Part shown: positions 41,320 through 51,448 of the stretch, in pieces
How positions within the stretch are numbered: position 1 is the stretch's first letter
Layout: each line of letters opens with the position of its first letter
Origin: Paenibacillus sp. JCM 18996
GTDB taxonomy: Bacteria > Bacillota > Bacilli > Paenibacillales > NBRC-103111
Direction: 5' to 3'
Length of the DNA: 64,000 bases
Assembly (NCBI GenBank): GCA_001313085.1
Contig: BBFE01000014.1
Span: forward strand, 1 to 64,000
Position numbers and translations under genes: made by a program
The notes under the pieces: model-generated
Told to the model about the DNA's origin: nothing
The model's input: the letters and a program-made list of their open reading frames with translations, nothing else
Database searches by the model: none

Positions 41320-43642
41320 TCATTTTGCGCTTGAATCACGGAACTTCGTAGTGCTGACCCCATTGATTCGTTTAAACGCCCTGCAAAATGTATTGGATGA
41401 ACTGTAACCCACCTGCTCCGCAATTTCGTAGACGGGCAGTACCGTATTCGCCAGCAGCTCCTTGGCCCGTTTCATGCGCAGGTGTTCCAGATAATCGGAG
41501 AAGTTCTCACCGGTCTGCTCTTTGAAAAAAATTGGGACAAATACCCTTTGGATATTGCAAAACGGTCCGCTACCGCTTCCAGGCAAAGGCCTGGCTCACC
41601 GTATGAATCGTGCATCAGCTCTACGATGTTTACCATAAGCTCGGTATTCTGGCTTTTCTTATGCTCATTCACAAAATCGCACACCTGACGGTAGGTGGCG
41701 ACGAGCGATGTGAAGTTATTGTCCAATCCCTCGAAAGAAGCCATATCCCCGGAAAACGGCTTCATTTGCTCCAGAGCCTCGCCTTCATCCATACCGACCT
41801 GGGGCAAAAGCTTTACGATGGTCCCCCACATTTCATTCATAAAGAGCCGCAGCATCGTCACCGACAGGTTCCGTTCATCGAAATTAATCCGGTGCAGCTC
41901 TTGAAGCAGCGATTCCACGCCGGTTTGCTCACCCGCTTTTGCCATATTGCTCAGCCGGTGCTCCAAATCCGAAGGGTAATAGTATCCATTGGTTTCTTTA
42001 GGCAGCTCATCAAACCTCATGATTCCGTTCCTGTTTCGCCAAAGCAAATATTCCAAAGCCCGTTTGGCTTCCTCGTAAGAACGCGAAACATTGAGCAGGT
42101 CCTGATAGATACCGCCTAGAGCGAATCTCGCCGCCATATTCAAGCGGGTGTGGATCGTGTCGCTCAGCCGCCTTATCTTTTCTTCCAGCTTGGCCGCATC
42201 GTGCATGGGCGGATCGGAGCCGAAAGCGAACAACAAGGCGAACTGGTCTTCGGCCACATCATGGCAATGGGCGTCGCCGTTTGTCTCCTCGAGCAGTATC
42301 TCCTTGACCATGACGCGTTTGACATCCAGCTCTTCCAGGGCGCTGCGGTTAAAGATACTTTCGTACCCCCGAAGCTGGAGAATGGCCGCCATGTAATATT
42401 TGGCTTGCGTTTCTATGCCGACATGCTGAAGAAGCACAGGGAGTTCGTTTGGGGATACATATTCGCCCTTCAAGAGACGTTCAAAAAAAGGGCTGCCTGC
42501 AGCAGAGGGGCCTGCTTCGCCATTTTTTTCCTTCATTTCATGATTATTGTCGATCAGCTCAGACACGGTATCCCGGATAAAACGGTACACATCCGAACCC
42601 GTCTCTTGCCGCCCGCCTGTTCGCTCCAAGATCGTTTCCATGATGGTTTTCAGCGGACGGCTGTTGCGGTAAGCAATTAAATAAGCGGTGAATAGTCCCA
42701 AGCACAAAAAAAACGAAGGTCATGGTAAACGTGATTTTTTTTGATATACAGAACTTTTTTTTGAGCACGACATCCGCTGGCTGGGCTACCAGATAGGTCC
42801 AGCCGTTATATTGGGAGGTGGTGTACGTGATCATCATCTTTTTTTACCGCCGACCTGCTGCAGCATGCTTCCCTGCTTGCCGGTTAAAATGCTTCGATCA
42901 ACCGCATAGGAAGCATCGGAGGACACAGAGCTGACGATGTCGCCGTTCTCGTTTAAGATATAGGCCCACCCGCCGCCGGAGAGGTCAAGGCCGCCAAGCA
43001 GCTTGCGAATTTCCCGGCTGTCTACCGTAATGGCGACCGTTCCTTGCGGAGAGCCTGGCAATCCCAGCGATTGAATATAGGTCATCAGGAATAATTGCTT
43101 CCTTTCACCGATACATCCTGAGTCGGCAGCACCTTCCGATAATTGTATTCTCCCATGAACAAACGTTCCCATGTTGGCTTGTCCATACTTAGATATTTGA
43201 AATATTCATAGAAATCCGGGAGCGTGTAAGTGGAGCTTTCCGAAAATACAAGCCTGCTGTTCTTGTAGACAACGAAATAATTGAAAATAAAATTATTCGT
43301 CAGGCTGAAATTGTGAATGCTTTTGCGGGTTTCCAGGATGCGGTAGGTGTTAGCGCCTTCAAAAGGCTCCGTTATATTCTGGAACTGCATAATTCTTGTA
43401 TCATTAACGAGCTGAATGGCAATGGACGCGATCTCGGAGAGCCTGCGGTCCAGGATATCCCTGCTCTGCTGCAAAAGATTCATATTGCCCGTGATGACCT
43501 CCCTTTCCATTTCACGCAGCGTTTTATTATAGATCACCCAACCGAGCAGTAACGGGAGAAGCAAAAAAAATAACATGTTAGGTATCAGAAGACGTAAGAA
43601 AACCCCATGCCGGCCTGCCTTGTTCCGTTTTACCATCCACAT
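41320..43642 (-). CDS. Membrane-anchored AraC family sensor-regulator
   Basis: Cytoplasmic start MWMVKRNKAGRHG at 43642, first membrane helix NMLFFLLLPLLLGWVIY, an extracellular dCache-like sensor (about residues 40-280, e.g. VAITVDSREIRKLLGGLDLS), second helix FTMTFVFFVLGLFTAYLIA, a long cytosolic linker, then AraC HTH: CLEAVADRFAISKGYLSQFF and ELLANTVLPVYEIAEQVGYS with SSNTFCRAFKRINGVS. About 770 residues, normal for this group. Frame changes near 43100, 42845, 42750, 42705 and 41525. Immediately upstream of importer 2, which it most likely switches on when an external sugar signal is sensed. Confidence 0.88.
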
Positions 43643-43746
43643 TTGGTTTCCTCCGTCGCTCAGCTTGACTCCATTGTAAAGCAGTTTTTTCAGGCAGACA
43701 ACGAAAGAAAAGGTAATATTTTGAAAAAAAATCAGTCGGGTAAAAA

Positions 43747-43771
43747 AAACAGACTGCCGCGGCAGCCTGTT
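43747..43771 (-). terminator. Terminator of the glycerophosphodiesterase gene
   Basis: In the minus sense AAACAGGCTGCC and GGCAGTCTGTTT pair with one mismatch around a CGC turn, followed by a run of T. It lies between the esterase stop and the regulator start. Confidence 0.75.
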
Positions 43772-43803
43772 TGAAATGTATATCCATTCCGGGCATACAA
43801 CCT

Positions 43804-44541
43804 TTATTGTTCTCCCAAAAGCTTTCTTAGGCGGCCCGGGTAATCCGTTATAATGCCGCTCATTCCGTACTGTATCGCTTTCTTCAAATGCTCTTCTTCA
43901 TTGACGGTCCAGGCATAAACGCGCAGTCCGTGCTCTATGGCTTTCTGCACGTCACCCCGGCGAAGCCTTGGGAATCTTGGATGCAGGGAATAAACTTCCA
44001 AGCCGGATGCTTCAGGCAGCTTCCAATGCCGTCCGAGCCATAAGTCGTACAATAGCCCGATCTTCACTTCGGGAGCGATCTCCTTGAGGTTGTGCAGACA
44101 TTCGTAATCAAAAGAGGACACGACGACGGAATCCATCCGGTTCTTCTTCTTTAACAGCTCGGCCAGTACTGGTTCCAGCTTGCCGGTGTGGGCGCCAGCT
44201 TTGATCTCAACGTTAATCATGAGACTTTGCGGCGCCAAGTCGAACACTTCCTCAAGCAGAGGAAGGCGTTCGCCTGCGAACCTTTCGTGGAACCAGCGGC
44301 CTGCGTCCAGCTTCTTTAACTCTTCCACTGTCATATCGTGGATCGAGCCCGTGCCGTCCGTAGTCCGGTTGACGGTTGTATCGTGGATAACGACGAGCTG
44401 GCCGTCCTTCGATAGGTGCACATCCAATTCAAAAGCGTCGCAGCCCTGCTCGAGAGCCAGCTTGAAGGAAGAAAGCGTGTTTTCCGGCGCTTCCCCGGCG
44501 GCCCCTCGATGGCCGATTACTAACGGTTTTGCTTCAGACAT
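43804..44541 (-). CDS. Glycerophosphodiester phosphodiesterase
   Basis: Hydrolyses glycerophosphodiesters to glycerol-3-phosphate and an alcohol. ATG at 44541 follows GAGGGGATATGAACAA. Catalytic signature LVIGHRGAAGEAPENTLSSF with His, Arg and Glu, then FELDVHLSKDGQLVVIHDTT (metal Glu, Asp and second His) and INVEIKAG (Glu, Lys). Ends WTVNEEEHLKKAIQYGMSGI with ITDYPGRLRKLLGEQ. Intact, 245 residues, no signal peptide, so cytosolic. Confidence 0.93.
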   Translation of the reverse strand: MSEAKPLVIGHRGAAGEAPENTLSSFKLALEQGCDAFELDVHLSKDGQLVVIHDTTVNRTTDGTGSIHDMTVEELKKLDAGRWFHERFAGERLPLLEEVFDLAPQSLMINVEIKAGAHTGKLEPVLAELLKKKNRMDSVVVSSFDYECLHNLKEIAPEVKIGLLYDLWLGRHWKLPEASGLEVYSLHPRFPRLRRGDVQKAIEHGLRVYAWTVNEEEHLKKAIQYGMSGIITDYPGRLRKLLGEQ

Positions 44542-44659
44542 TTGTTCATATCCCCTCTTCACTGTTTTAGTTGACCATAATTTTTTTATTATGTAAACAA
44601 AAATCAAGTTCACACTTTTCATCACCAGCTTACCCGCCCTTAAATAGGAAGATCTGTAT

Positions 44660-45683
44660 TTACTGTGCTGATCTTATCGCCACGAAAATATGTTCGAACA
44701 GCAGATTCCTGGAAATTATTGCGTTATTTCTTCCGCTGGTTTTTTTTCGGATGACGGCGACGACATCGAGTCCAGGGACGATCATTAAATACTGGCCTCC
44801 ATAACCGAAGGCAAAGAAACAATCCGCAACTCCGTTGTGTTCCTGCGGGGAAACCCACCAGTGATAACCATAGCAGCCGTAAATGGGAGGCACGTAGTTG
44901 GACAGCCCTTTATGCTTGAAGCTTGTAGACTGTTCCACCCATGCTTCGGGCACCAGCTGTTCCCCGAACCAGCTGCCTTTGCGCAAATAAAGCAGGCCGA
45001 ACTTCAGCAAATCCGCTGTCGATAGATAAAGCCCGGCGCCCCCCTCGTTGATTCCTCCGCTGATATTCCATCTGGAACCTTTAAATCCCATTTTGCCGAA
45101 AAGCTTATCTTTGGCGTACTGCATCGCACTTTGGCCAGTGGCTTTCGTAAGGATGGCGGACAGCAGATGGGAGCCCCTGTATTGTATGTAAAAGCTTGCC
45201 CGGGTTCGTGAGCCATAGGCCTGTCCAGAACAAAGCGAGTCCAATCGTCCGACCGCTTCATTTCGGCGTAGGCTTATCAAAATCCGGCCACTCCCACCCG
45301 GGAGTCATCGATAAAAGGTGCTTGACGCGGATCGATCTCTTACGCTCGTCTGCGTACTGCCCGTCCAAGTCAAAATAATCTGATATAGGCTGCTCCACGC
45401 CTTGGATATTTCCTTCGGCGATGGCGATGCCGATCAAGGCGGACAGCACGCTTTTCGTGCAGGAAAAAAAAGGGAGGCGGGGCGATCTATCCCTTTATCG
45501 TGCCACTCCCAAACCAGATGGCCATGGAGGACGACCGCGGCGCTTTTTTACTTTCCACTGCGGCAGCTTATCCTCCAGGCCTGTCAGCGGAGCCGGGTCC
45601 AATCCATGCTGTTCCGGAGAGCCGGCAGGAAGAAACGGATCCGGTTTTCGCCTGGTGACTGCTCCTGAATTGCTAATCCGCAT
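44660..45683 (-). CDS. Serine hydrolase, beta-lactamase class C fold
   Basis: ATG at 45683 behind TGGAGGAACGATT. N-terminus MRISNSGAVTRRKPDP. The nucleophile motif SCTKS (S-x-x-K) begins the helix SVLSALIGIAIAEG, a YNTG segment stands where Y-x-N is expected (FTYNTGGSHLLSAIL), and FFAFGYGGQYLMIVPGLDVV supplies the third box (G-Y-G-G). No signal peptide, so likely a cytosolic esterase or peptidase rather than a resistance enzyme. Frame changes near 45550, 45465, 45285 and 45165. Confidence 0.85.
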
Positions 45684-45763
45684 AATCGTTCCTCCAGAAC
45701 ATTGGACTATAAGTGTTATTATATCAAATGGTCAGTAAAATACCGAGCCTCCACTTCTCAAAC

Positions 45764-45811
45764 TAAAAAAGCCTGCTCGACCGGCTCCTCTGAGAGCAGG
45801 ATCTGCAGGCT
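45764..45811 (-). terminator. Terminator after the gene at 45841
   Basis: AGCCTGC and GCAGGCT are outer arms, with GAGCAGG and CCTGCTC-like pairing within, and the minus strand ends in a T6 run. It separates the stress-type gene from the serine hydrolase. Confidence 0.6.
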
Positions 45812-45840
45812 GCGGCGGGTCCGATTAAACGCCTGACGGT

Positions 45841-46227
45841 TTATTCGGCCTCCGGTACTTCCATATAGCCGTTATTGCTGCGGATGACTTGGACGATTTG
45901 ATCGTACTCCTCATCCTTCACCTTCGCTGATAACACATAATTCAGATCGTCCAAATCCACATCTCCGGCCTTTTCTACGGTATCATTCAACTCATTTATC
46001 GCAGCGAAAGGCGCCACTCCCGCCACTGCCATTCCGACGCCGTCGCCCGTCGTTCCCATCCCTGCACCGGCCGCACCCGCCGCGAATGGCAGGATGAACC
46101 TCCGGCCTTCCGAGCGCTCGCCCAATTCGCCAATCTCCAGATTTTCCGTTGCAAAAGGCTGCAGCAGAATCCTGGCGTCCTCCGCATCATTCTCCGTCCG
46201 AAAATAAGCTTGAATTAGTCTGGACAT
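45841..46227 (-). CDS. Conserved hypothetical protein, general-stress-protein-17M-like
   Basis: Intact 128 residues, ATG at 46227 behind AAAGGAGTGATCTATC. N-terminal ferredoxin-like strand-helix (RLIQAYFRTENDAEDARILL), a Gly/Ala-rich loop (FAAGAAGAGMGTTGDGVGM) and an acidic C-terminal half (VDLDDLNYVLSAKVKDEEYD). This layout is that of YflT/GSP17M-type proteins of Gram-positive bacteria. Biochemical role not known. Confidence 0.6.
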   Translation of the reverse strand: MSRLIQAYFRTENDAEDARILLQPFATENLEIGELGERSEGRRFILPFAAGAAGAGMGTTGDGVGMAVAGVAPFAAINELNDTVEKAGDVDLDDLNYVLSAKVKDEEYDQIVQVIRSNNGYMEVPEAE

Positions 46228-46524
46228 GATAGATCACTCCTTTATTTTGATGTGTGTTTAGAACATTTTCTTCTTGTTGCCGTCTTCCTTAGTGTCACCA
46301 CGGCTTCACGTAACCTCATCGATTGAACGATCGCCTCTTCTCACTACTTACCACGCAGCGCAGGTTTAAAAAAACAAAAAAAAGAACCTCGCAATTGCCG
46401 TCAGATTCTGTAGAATTCAAGCAAAACCGATGGATTTAATTCTTAGAACGGCCCCAAATTGAGTTAGCGTTATATAGAAGGTTGGGTATATAATACTATC
46501 ATTAAAAGGAAGTGAGTTGATTCT

Positions 46525-47406
46525 ATGAATAAGGTCCCTATAGTGTTATCCCTGTCTCTGGTTATGATTCTCACGGGATGCATGGGACATGCACAGACTG
46601 CAAAGCCGGAACCTCCAGCAGTAACACCCGTCACTGGAAACAATCAAGATCCAAAGACCGCGTCGCACACGGATCCGAACGCTGCCGCCAATGCCAATGC
46701 GGCAAGCACGAACCCAAGCGCCGTCAACGCCGATGCGGCAGGTCGAACACAACCGCCGTCAACGCCGCTCTCAAAAGCAAGCTGATCCATTATTCAGGCC
46801 CGTCGGATAAAAAAAAGCAGGCTGCACTCACTTTTGACGATGGGCCGGATGACCGTTATACGCTGCAAATTCTGGACATTTTAAAGAAATATAACGTTAA
46901 AGCGACTTTCTTTCTTATTGGCCAGAAGGCCAAAGCCCACCCCGATGTTGTCAAAAGGATAGTGCAGGAAGGCCATGCCATAGGAAACCATACCTGGTCC
47001 CACCCGGACCTGGATAAAATAGGCACGGTGAAGGTGATGGAGGAAATTTCGAAGACTCAAGACGAGCTGGCGTCCATTATCGGATATCGGCCTACTCTTT
47101 TCCGCCCTCCTTATGGAGCGGTGAATCCGGCGGACCTGCAGGCCATCTCCGATATGGGACTCAGCATTGTCAATTGGTCCGTGGATACCAGAGATTGGGC
47201 GGGTACTCCAACACAAGGCATCCTTAGCGCCGTCCACAAGGAATTGAAGCCCGGAGATCATACTGGAGCATTGTGCCGGAGGGAAGAACCATAACTTGTC
47301 CAACACGGTCAGCGCATTGGAACAGCTCATACCTGAACTGCAAAAAGAAGGCTACAGCTTCCAGACAGTCCCGCAGCTGCTGTCTATTCCCGCTTCTCAG
47401 CCATAA
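46525..47406 (+). CDS. Polysaccharide deacetylase lipoprotein
   Basis: ATG at 46525 behind AAGGAAGTGAGTTGATTCT. Signal peptide VPIVLSLSLVMILTGCMG with lipobox LTGC, then a low-complexity Ala/Asn/Pro linker of about 60 residues. The NodB domain has LTFDDGPDDRYT (metal Asp and catalytic Asp), GNHTWSHPDLDK (two His), FRPPYGAVNP and IVNWSVDTRDWAG. Ends TVPQLLSIPASQP. Acts outside the membrane on peptidoglycan or another N-acetylated glycan. Frame changes near 46745-46800 and 47265. Confidence 0.9.
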
Positions 47407-47431
47407 TCTTTTTTCTTGTATATGTATAGAC

Positions 47432-47460
47432 AAAGACGGTTCTTGGAACCGTCTTTTTTT
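47432..47460. terminator. Terminator between convergent deacetylase and amidohydrolase genes
   Basis: AAAGACGGTTC, loop TTG, GAACCGTCTTT: 11 perfect pairs followed by T-run in the plus sense. Confidence 0.88.
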
Positions 47461-47478
47461 ATCGATCAACCTGCCCGT

Positions 47479-48314
47479 TTATCCCTCCAGCTTATAAAAT
47501 GCTGCGGCATTGCGGCCAAACAAATCCTCCATCTCCTGTTCGTTCAGGCGGCCTGAAACAGCACCTCGCAGCACGTCCACTACCTCATCGTAGCCTGCTG
47601 CCAGCAGACAAACAGGCCAATCGCTGCCAAACATGACCCTCTTCGGTCCAAAAAGCTCCAGCGCATGAAGGATATAAGGATCAATATCCTCCTGCTTCCA
47701 ATTGGCGTGATCCGCCTCCGTAACCATTCCCGACAGCTTGCAGTAGATGCCAGGATTGGAAGCAATGACGGCCATCTGCATTTGCCAGGCTTGAACTGAC
47801 GCTCGGCGATCAGAGGCTTGGCAATATGATCGATGACACCGCGCAGGTTCGGCACCTTGCCCAGAAGCTCCACGACGGCATGGAGCTGGCTCGAACGGCA
47901 CAGCAGGTCCACCGGGAGATTTATGCTCTCCATGTACCGAATGACCTCCAGAGTATCCGGCTGGAGCACTTCGTCCGGATTCTGCATTTCCTGAATCATA
48001 ATGCGCACCCCTGCGAATTTCTCATGGCCAAGGAATCCTTGCAGGATCCGTAGGTAGTCCGGATTATGAAGGTCAAGCCAGCCTACCACGCCGGCTATCG
48101 AATCGTGCCTGTCCGCGAGCTCCAGCAGGAAGTCGGTCTCCGCATGCGTTTGGGCGGCCTGCACCACGATCGAGCGGCTTATCCCGTTGCGCTCAAGCAG
48201 GCCGGCCAGATCGTCAGGCAGATAATCCCTGTAAAGCACTTTGTCTGCGGGCGTGATCCACCCGTAATCATTGCGTTCTAGCTTCCAATAATGCTGATGC
48301 GCATCGATTCTCAC
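47479..48314 (-). CDS. Amidohydrolase, sugar lactonase type (fuconolactonase/rhamnonolactonase-like)
   Basis: GTG at 48314 behind GAGAGGTGG; begins with RIDAHQHYWKL, the His-x-His metal motif of the L-fuconolactone/L-rhamnono-lactone hydrolase group. Continues SRSIVVQAAQTHAETDFLLE, VVGWLDLHNPDYLRILQGFL, LRGVIDHIAKPLI, IYCKLSGMVTEADHANW and VMFGSDWPVCLLAAGYDEVV (metal Asp). About 278 residues, normal. One frame change near 47790. Coupled to the FucU gene upstream, which supports sugar lactone hydrolysis. Confidence 0.85.
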
Positions 48315-48331
48315 GTCCCATTCCACCTCTC

Positions 48332-48767
48332 TTATGTGGCGATTACCCCTTTTTTTCAAAACGATGTTGGCATATAAAGCGCTTTCTCCAGTTGCGACAA
48401 TGGCATAGGCTCTTTTTTGCCCTTTCATAAAAAAAGCGAACCTCTCGATTTGCTCGAATGAAACCGGCCTGCCCTCACTCCGTTCGGCAATTTGCCGATA
48501 GGTATCCCAGATCGGCGTCTCCGTCGTATCCCCAGCTACGACCGCCATTAAGCCAACCGGATTCTCCACGTAAGTATCCAATGGGAAGAGCCGAAGAACC
48601 GCTTCCAGCAGCTCAGGTATGCCAAGTCCATCGCAGCGAACCACACGCGAAGCATGGCTTGCGGCAGGGAAGTTGCCGTCTGCAAGGACGACCTCGTCTC
48701 CATGGCCCATTTCCATTAAAATTTTAAGCAATGCGGGAGAAATCAGGCTTGAAATTCCTTTTAACAT
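48332..48767 (-). CDS. RbsD/FucU family sugar mutarotase (copy 2)
   Basis: Start MLKGISSLISPALLKILMEM at 48767 behind GAGAGGGTGCC. Conserved MGHGDEVVLADGNFPAASHA and RFAFFMKGQKRAYAIVATGE. One T removed from the T7 run at 48351-48356 gives the proper end IVLKKGVIAT at 48332. As given, the run fuses this frame with the next gene. Located 17 bases ahead of the amidohydrolase. Copy 1 is at 19141. Confidence 0.88.
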
Positions 48768-48815
48768 GACCGGCACCCTCTCTGTTACTCTATTGTTTCT
48801 TTTTTTTCCATTATA

Positions 48816-49080
48816 TTATTTGCTGGAAATATAGTAAACGCACACCGCATTCCATATCAACAGAAGAGGAATTCCCCAGACGAACGAAGCATGCCTCGTT
48901 TTATGCCGCCAGACTCTCATCCCGAACCAGGCTCCAAGCGCTCCTCCTACAGCTGCGAGACCGAAGAGGCTTTTTTTCCGGCACTCTCTGCTCCTTCCTG
49001 CGCGCTTGAGATTTATCGTATCCCATGGCAATAAAGGCAAGGACATTAATAACCAAAAGATAAAGAAACAATCCCGTCAT
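48816..49080 (-). CDS. DUF1294 small membrane protein
   Basis: Starts MTGLFLYLLVINVLAFIAMG at 49080, then YDKSQARR, the KSLFGLAAVGGALGAWFGMR block and WRHKTRHASFVWGIPLLLIW. These are the DUF1294 hallmarks (membrane helix, D-K-x-x-A, G-G-x-G, H-K-T-x-x-x-x-F). About 87 residues. Frame change near 48972 on a T7 run. Function unknown in the family. Confidence 0.85.
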
Positions 49081-49131
49081 CGCCGCGCTCCTTTCTTAGG
49101 CACAGTTATATGCACGTATAGTTCGTGTAAA

Positions 49132-49500
49132 CTATATCGATAGTCTTTGGATAAACTCCACACGGTTGCCGAAAGGGTCTCGGCACTCGAACCGGTCATA
49201 TCCCGGAATCGGTATTCCTTCCAAAGGCTTTAAGCCTTGGCTTTCGATTTTCGCCCTGTACACCGATAAATCCGAGACTTCATAAGCCAGGTGGGCTTTC
49301 GTCAGCTGCCTCTGTACTCCGTCTTCGGTGCCGATATGGATCTGACGGTAACCGGCTTGAATCCAGAAGCCGCCTCTGCCCTTCAGCGAGTCAGGCTTTT
49401 CAATTTCGGGAAGTCCGAGCAATGTGCAGTAAAACTGCCTCGCCTTTGTTTCCTCCCCGTTGGGAATCGTAATTTGAGCGTGATGCAGTCCGATTATCAT
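49132..49500 (-). CDS. VOC family (glyoxalase/dioxygenase fold) protein
   Basis: ATG at 49500 behind GGAGGG. Intact 122 residues. Two beta-alpha-beta-beta-beta halves: IIGLHHAQITIPNGEETKAR with FYCTLLGLPE, and AHLAYEVSDLSVYRAKIESQ with RFECRDPFGNRVEFIQ. Metal candidates are His in HHAQITI, His in AHLAYEV and Glu in RVEFIQ. Substrate unknown. Its upstream region is the AT-rich repeat field. Confidence 0.88.
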   Translation of the reverse strand: MIIGLHHAQITIPNGEETKARQFYCTLLGLPEIEKPDSLKGRGGFWIQAGYRQIHIGTEDGVQRQLTKAHLAYEVSDLSVYRAKIESQGLKPLEGIPIPGYDRFECRDPFGNRVEFIQRLSI

Positions 49501-49526
49501 ATTGGCTTCCCTCCACATGTCCATTT

Positions 49527-49735
49527 AGGTAATTAATGTAATTAAATAAATAGTTAACATAACAAATATTAAATTCAATATCATTAATTATTATAGTTAA
49601 TGTGGTAAGTTAATATATTTCATTCCATTAATTAATAGATACTTCCAGTCGCTCTTGATAGTTAATGGAATTAAATTTAATACTTTATATAATTAACTAA
49701 TGAAATTAATTACATTGACTAATATAATTAATATG
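49527..49735. repeat. Field of degenerate TTAAT...ATTAA palindromes
   Basis: About 200 bases built almost only of variants of TAGTTAATGGAATTAA and TAATTAATGTAATTAA in both orientations (for example near 49535, 49593, 49656, 49700). AATGTAATTAA and TTAATTACATT at the two ends are exact reverse complements. It lies in the promoter region of the VOC gene and after the FetB stop. Confidence 0.65.
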
Positions 49736-49736
49736 A

Positions 49737-50495
49737 TTAAACCAATGTTTTTAACCGACTGTCTTTTGAGAACCACAGCTTGTAGCTCATCAACCCCAGT
49801 AGAATACCTGTCAATGCAGCTGAGGAAGAAAAAAGCAAACATGATCAAGATTTGATACTTCACTGCTTCCACAGGGTCCGCCCCCGCCACAATCATTCCC
49901 GTCATCATTCCCGGAAGCTGCACCAGACCGACAGTTTTCATTCCGTCTATGGTAGGGATCATGCTCGACTTTATGGAACGTTTTAACGATTGCTGGATGG
50001 CCTGCCTCGGTGTTGCGCCCAATGAAAGCAGAGCATCAATTTCGCCTCCGGAGGTCTGCACCTCGCGGTTCATTTGGTTGAGGAACAGCCCTGACACTAC
50101 CATCGCGTTCCCTATAGTCATTCCGCTGATCGGTATGATATATTGGGGAGTGGGCTGTATAATATGCAATCTGAGCAGCAGGACCATCGTTAAAGCTTCC
50201 GTGGTGGTCACCGCAAAGATAATTCTCCATAGTATCCCTTCCAAACCCTTGCCTCTTTTTTGCCGCATTCCAGGAGGCCACCACAATCATAATGCCGATG
50301 ATACAAGCAATGAACAGAGGATGGTTGCTTTGAAATACATACTGCAGCATATAGCCTACCAGAAGCAGCTGTACTGCCGTTCGGATCGCTCCGATCGTAA
50401 TGTCCCTCTGCAATCCAAGGTTCTGCCACATCGAAATAAAAAAAATCGTAATCGCAATAAAAAACGACGGTAAATCCCAAGGTAATGATCGACAT
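49737..50495 (-). CDS. fetB: FetB-like metal/iron exporter permease (UPF0014)
   Basis: ATG at 50495; the ATPase stop lies two bases before. Corrected N-terminus MSIITLGFTVVFYAITIFFI. Then DITIGAIRTAVQLLLVGYML, IPISGMTIGNAMVVSGLFLN, EIDALLSLGATPRQAIQQS and TVGLVQLPGMMTGMIVAGAD, the conserved blocks of FetB. The C-terminus probably reads LMSYKLWFSKDSRLKTLV. Frame changes near 50450, 50265 and 49830. With the ATPase it would export iron or another compound; activity inferred from family. Confidence 0.86.
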
Positions 50496-50496
50496 T

Positions 50497-51243
50497 CTAT
50501 TCCCCCCGCTGCTGTGGAAGCTGTAAATAGCTGCGTGCCTGGGCGGACAGAGGCCGTTCGAAAAAAAAGCCTCCGTCTCCCTGTCTTCCTGAAGCGTGTT
50601 GTCAGACAAAAAAACCAGACGCGCGAGCTCACTCTGCGGGCCTGCTCCGGTTCATGTGTAATCCAGATTAATGTAGTGTTCTGCTCACGGCGCAGGGAGG
50701 CCATAACTGACTCCACCGCTTCTTTGCTGTTTGCGTCCAACGACGCGGTCACTTCATCCAGCAGAAGGATTTTTTTGGTTGAAGCAGCAAGGAACGAATC
50801 AGGCCAGACGCTGCTTTTCTCCGCCCGACAGTTCGGTGGCGGACTTGCTCCAATTCAGCTTCCCGAGCCCCATCCGTGACATCAGATACCTGGCCAAGGT
50901 CTCGTCAAAAGCTGTCTTGTGAAGGAAGCTGACGGTCTTCAGATTATCCGCAACCGTGCCGGCGAGCATGACCGGATGTTGAGCTACGTAGCAGACTTGC
51001 TTCCTCCATCGTTCCGGCTGCCACTTGTCCAAGGGGACATCCTGGAACGCGATCCTGCCTTGGTCCGCTCTCTCCAGGGAAGCCACGATGCGCAGCAGTG
51101 TTGTTTTTTCCCTGTCCCGAGGCCCCCAGGATCACTATCGATTCGGTCTCGTCCACATCGGCTGAAATATCGGACAGCAAATTAGCTCCTTTCTTGTCCG
51201 GATGAAGTTTGGTGATATGCTCCAAGCTTAATAACGCACCCAT
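50497..51243 (-). CDS. fetA: FetA-like ABC transporter ATPase
   Basis: ATG at 51243. Walker A is GASGQGKTTLLR after dropping one A near 51107; the given sequence reads GKNN there. Q-loop VCYVAQHPVMLAG, signature ELSGGEKQRLA, and the D-loop/H-loop TASLDANSKEAVESVMASL with TTLIWITHEPEQARR. Length about 248 residues. Frame changes near 51107, 50775 and 50605. Upstream partner of the FetB permease in one transcript. Confidence 0.86.
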
Positions 51244-51448
51244 CGGGTAACACCCCCTTTCATTTTTTTGAGCAGACGGGCATTTCATTTACTGTCATTT
51301 CAATATAGCAGATTGCGGCGGGAATGACATCGTTCAGGTGCGCAATACACAGCGGCCGCTAAAGCCGGATTGGCGACTGAAAAAATGGGATTCCGGGTTA
51401 ATTTTTTTCCCTTAAACGTTTAGAATAATTTAGAGAGGAGGAATTCAT

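Noticed and set aside
44660..45683. Serine hydrolase as an antibiotic-resistance beta-lactamase.
   Set aside because: No signal peptide and the boxes fit the broad esterase/peptidase branch.
47580..48776. An uninterrupted 398-residue frame joining FucU to an amidohydrolase, as if a fusion enzyme.
   Set aside because: Removing one T from the T7 run at 48351-48356 gives a normal FucU end and a GTG start with ribosome site GAGAGGTGG for the amidohydrolase. The fusion is most likely an artefact.
49500..49740. AT-rich palindromes as a replication origin or CRISPR array.
   Set aside because: No DnaA boxes with the TTATCCACA pattern and no constant repeat with unique spacers; the units are degenerate.
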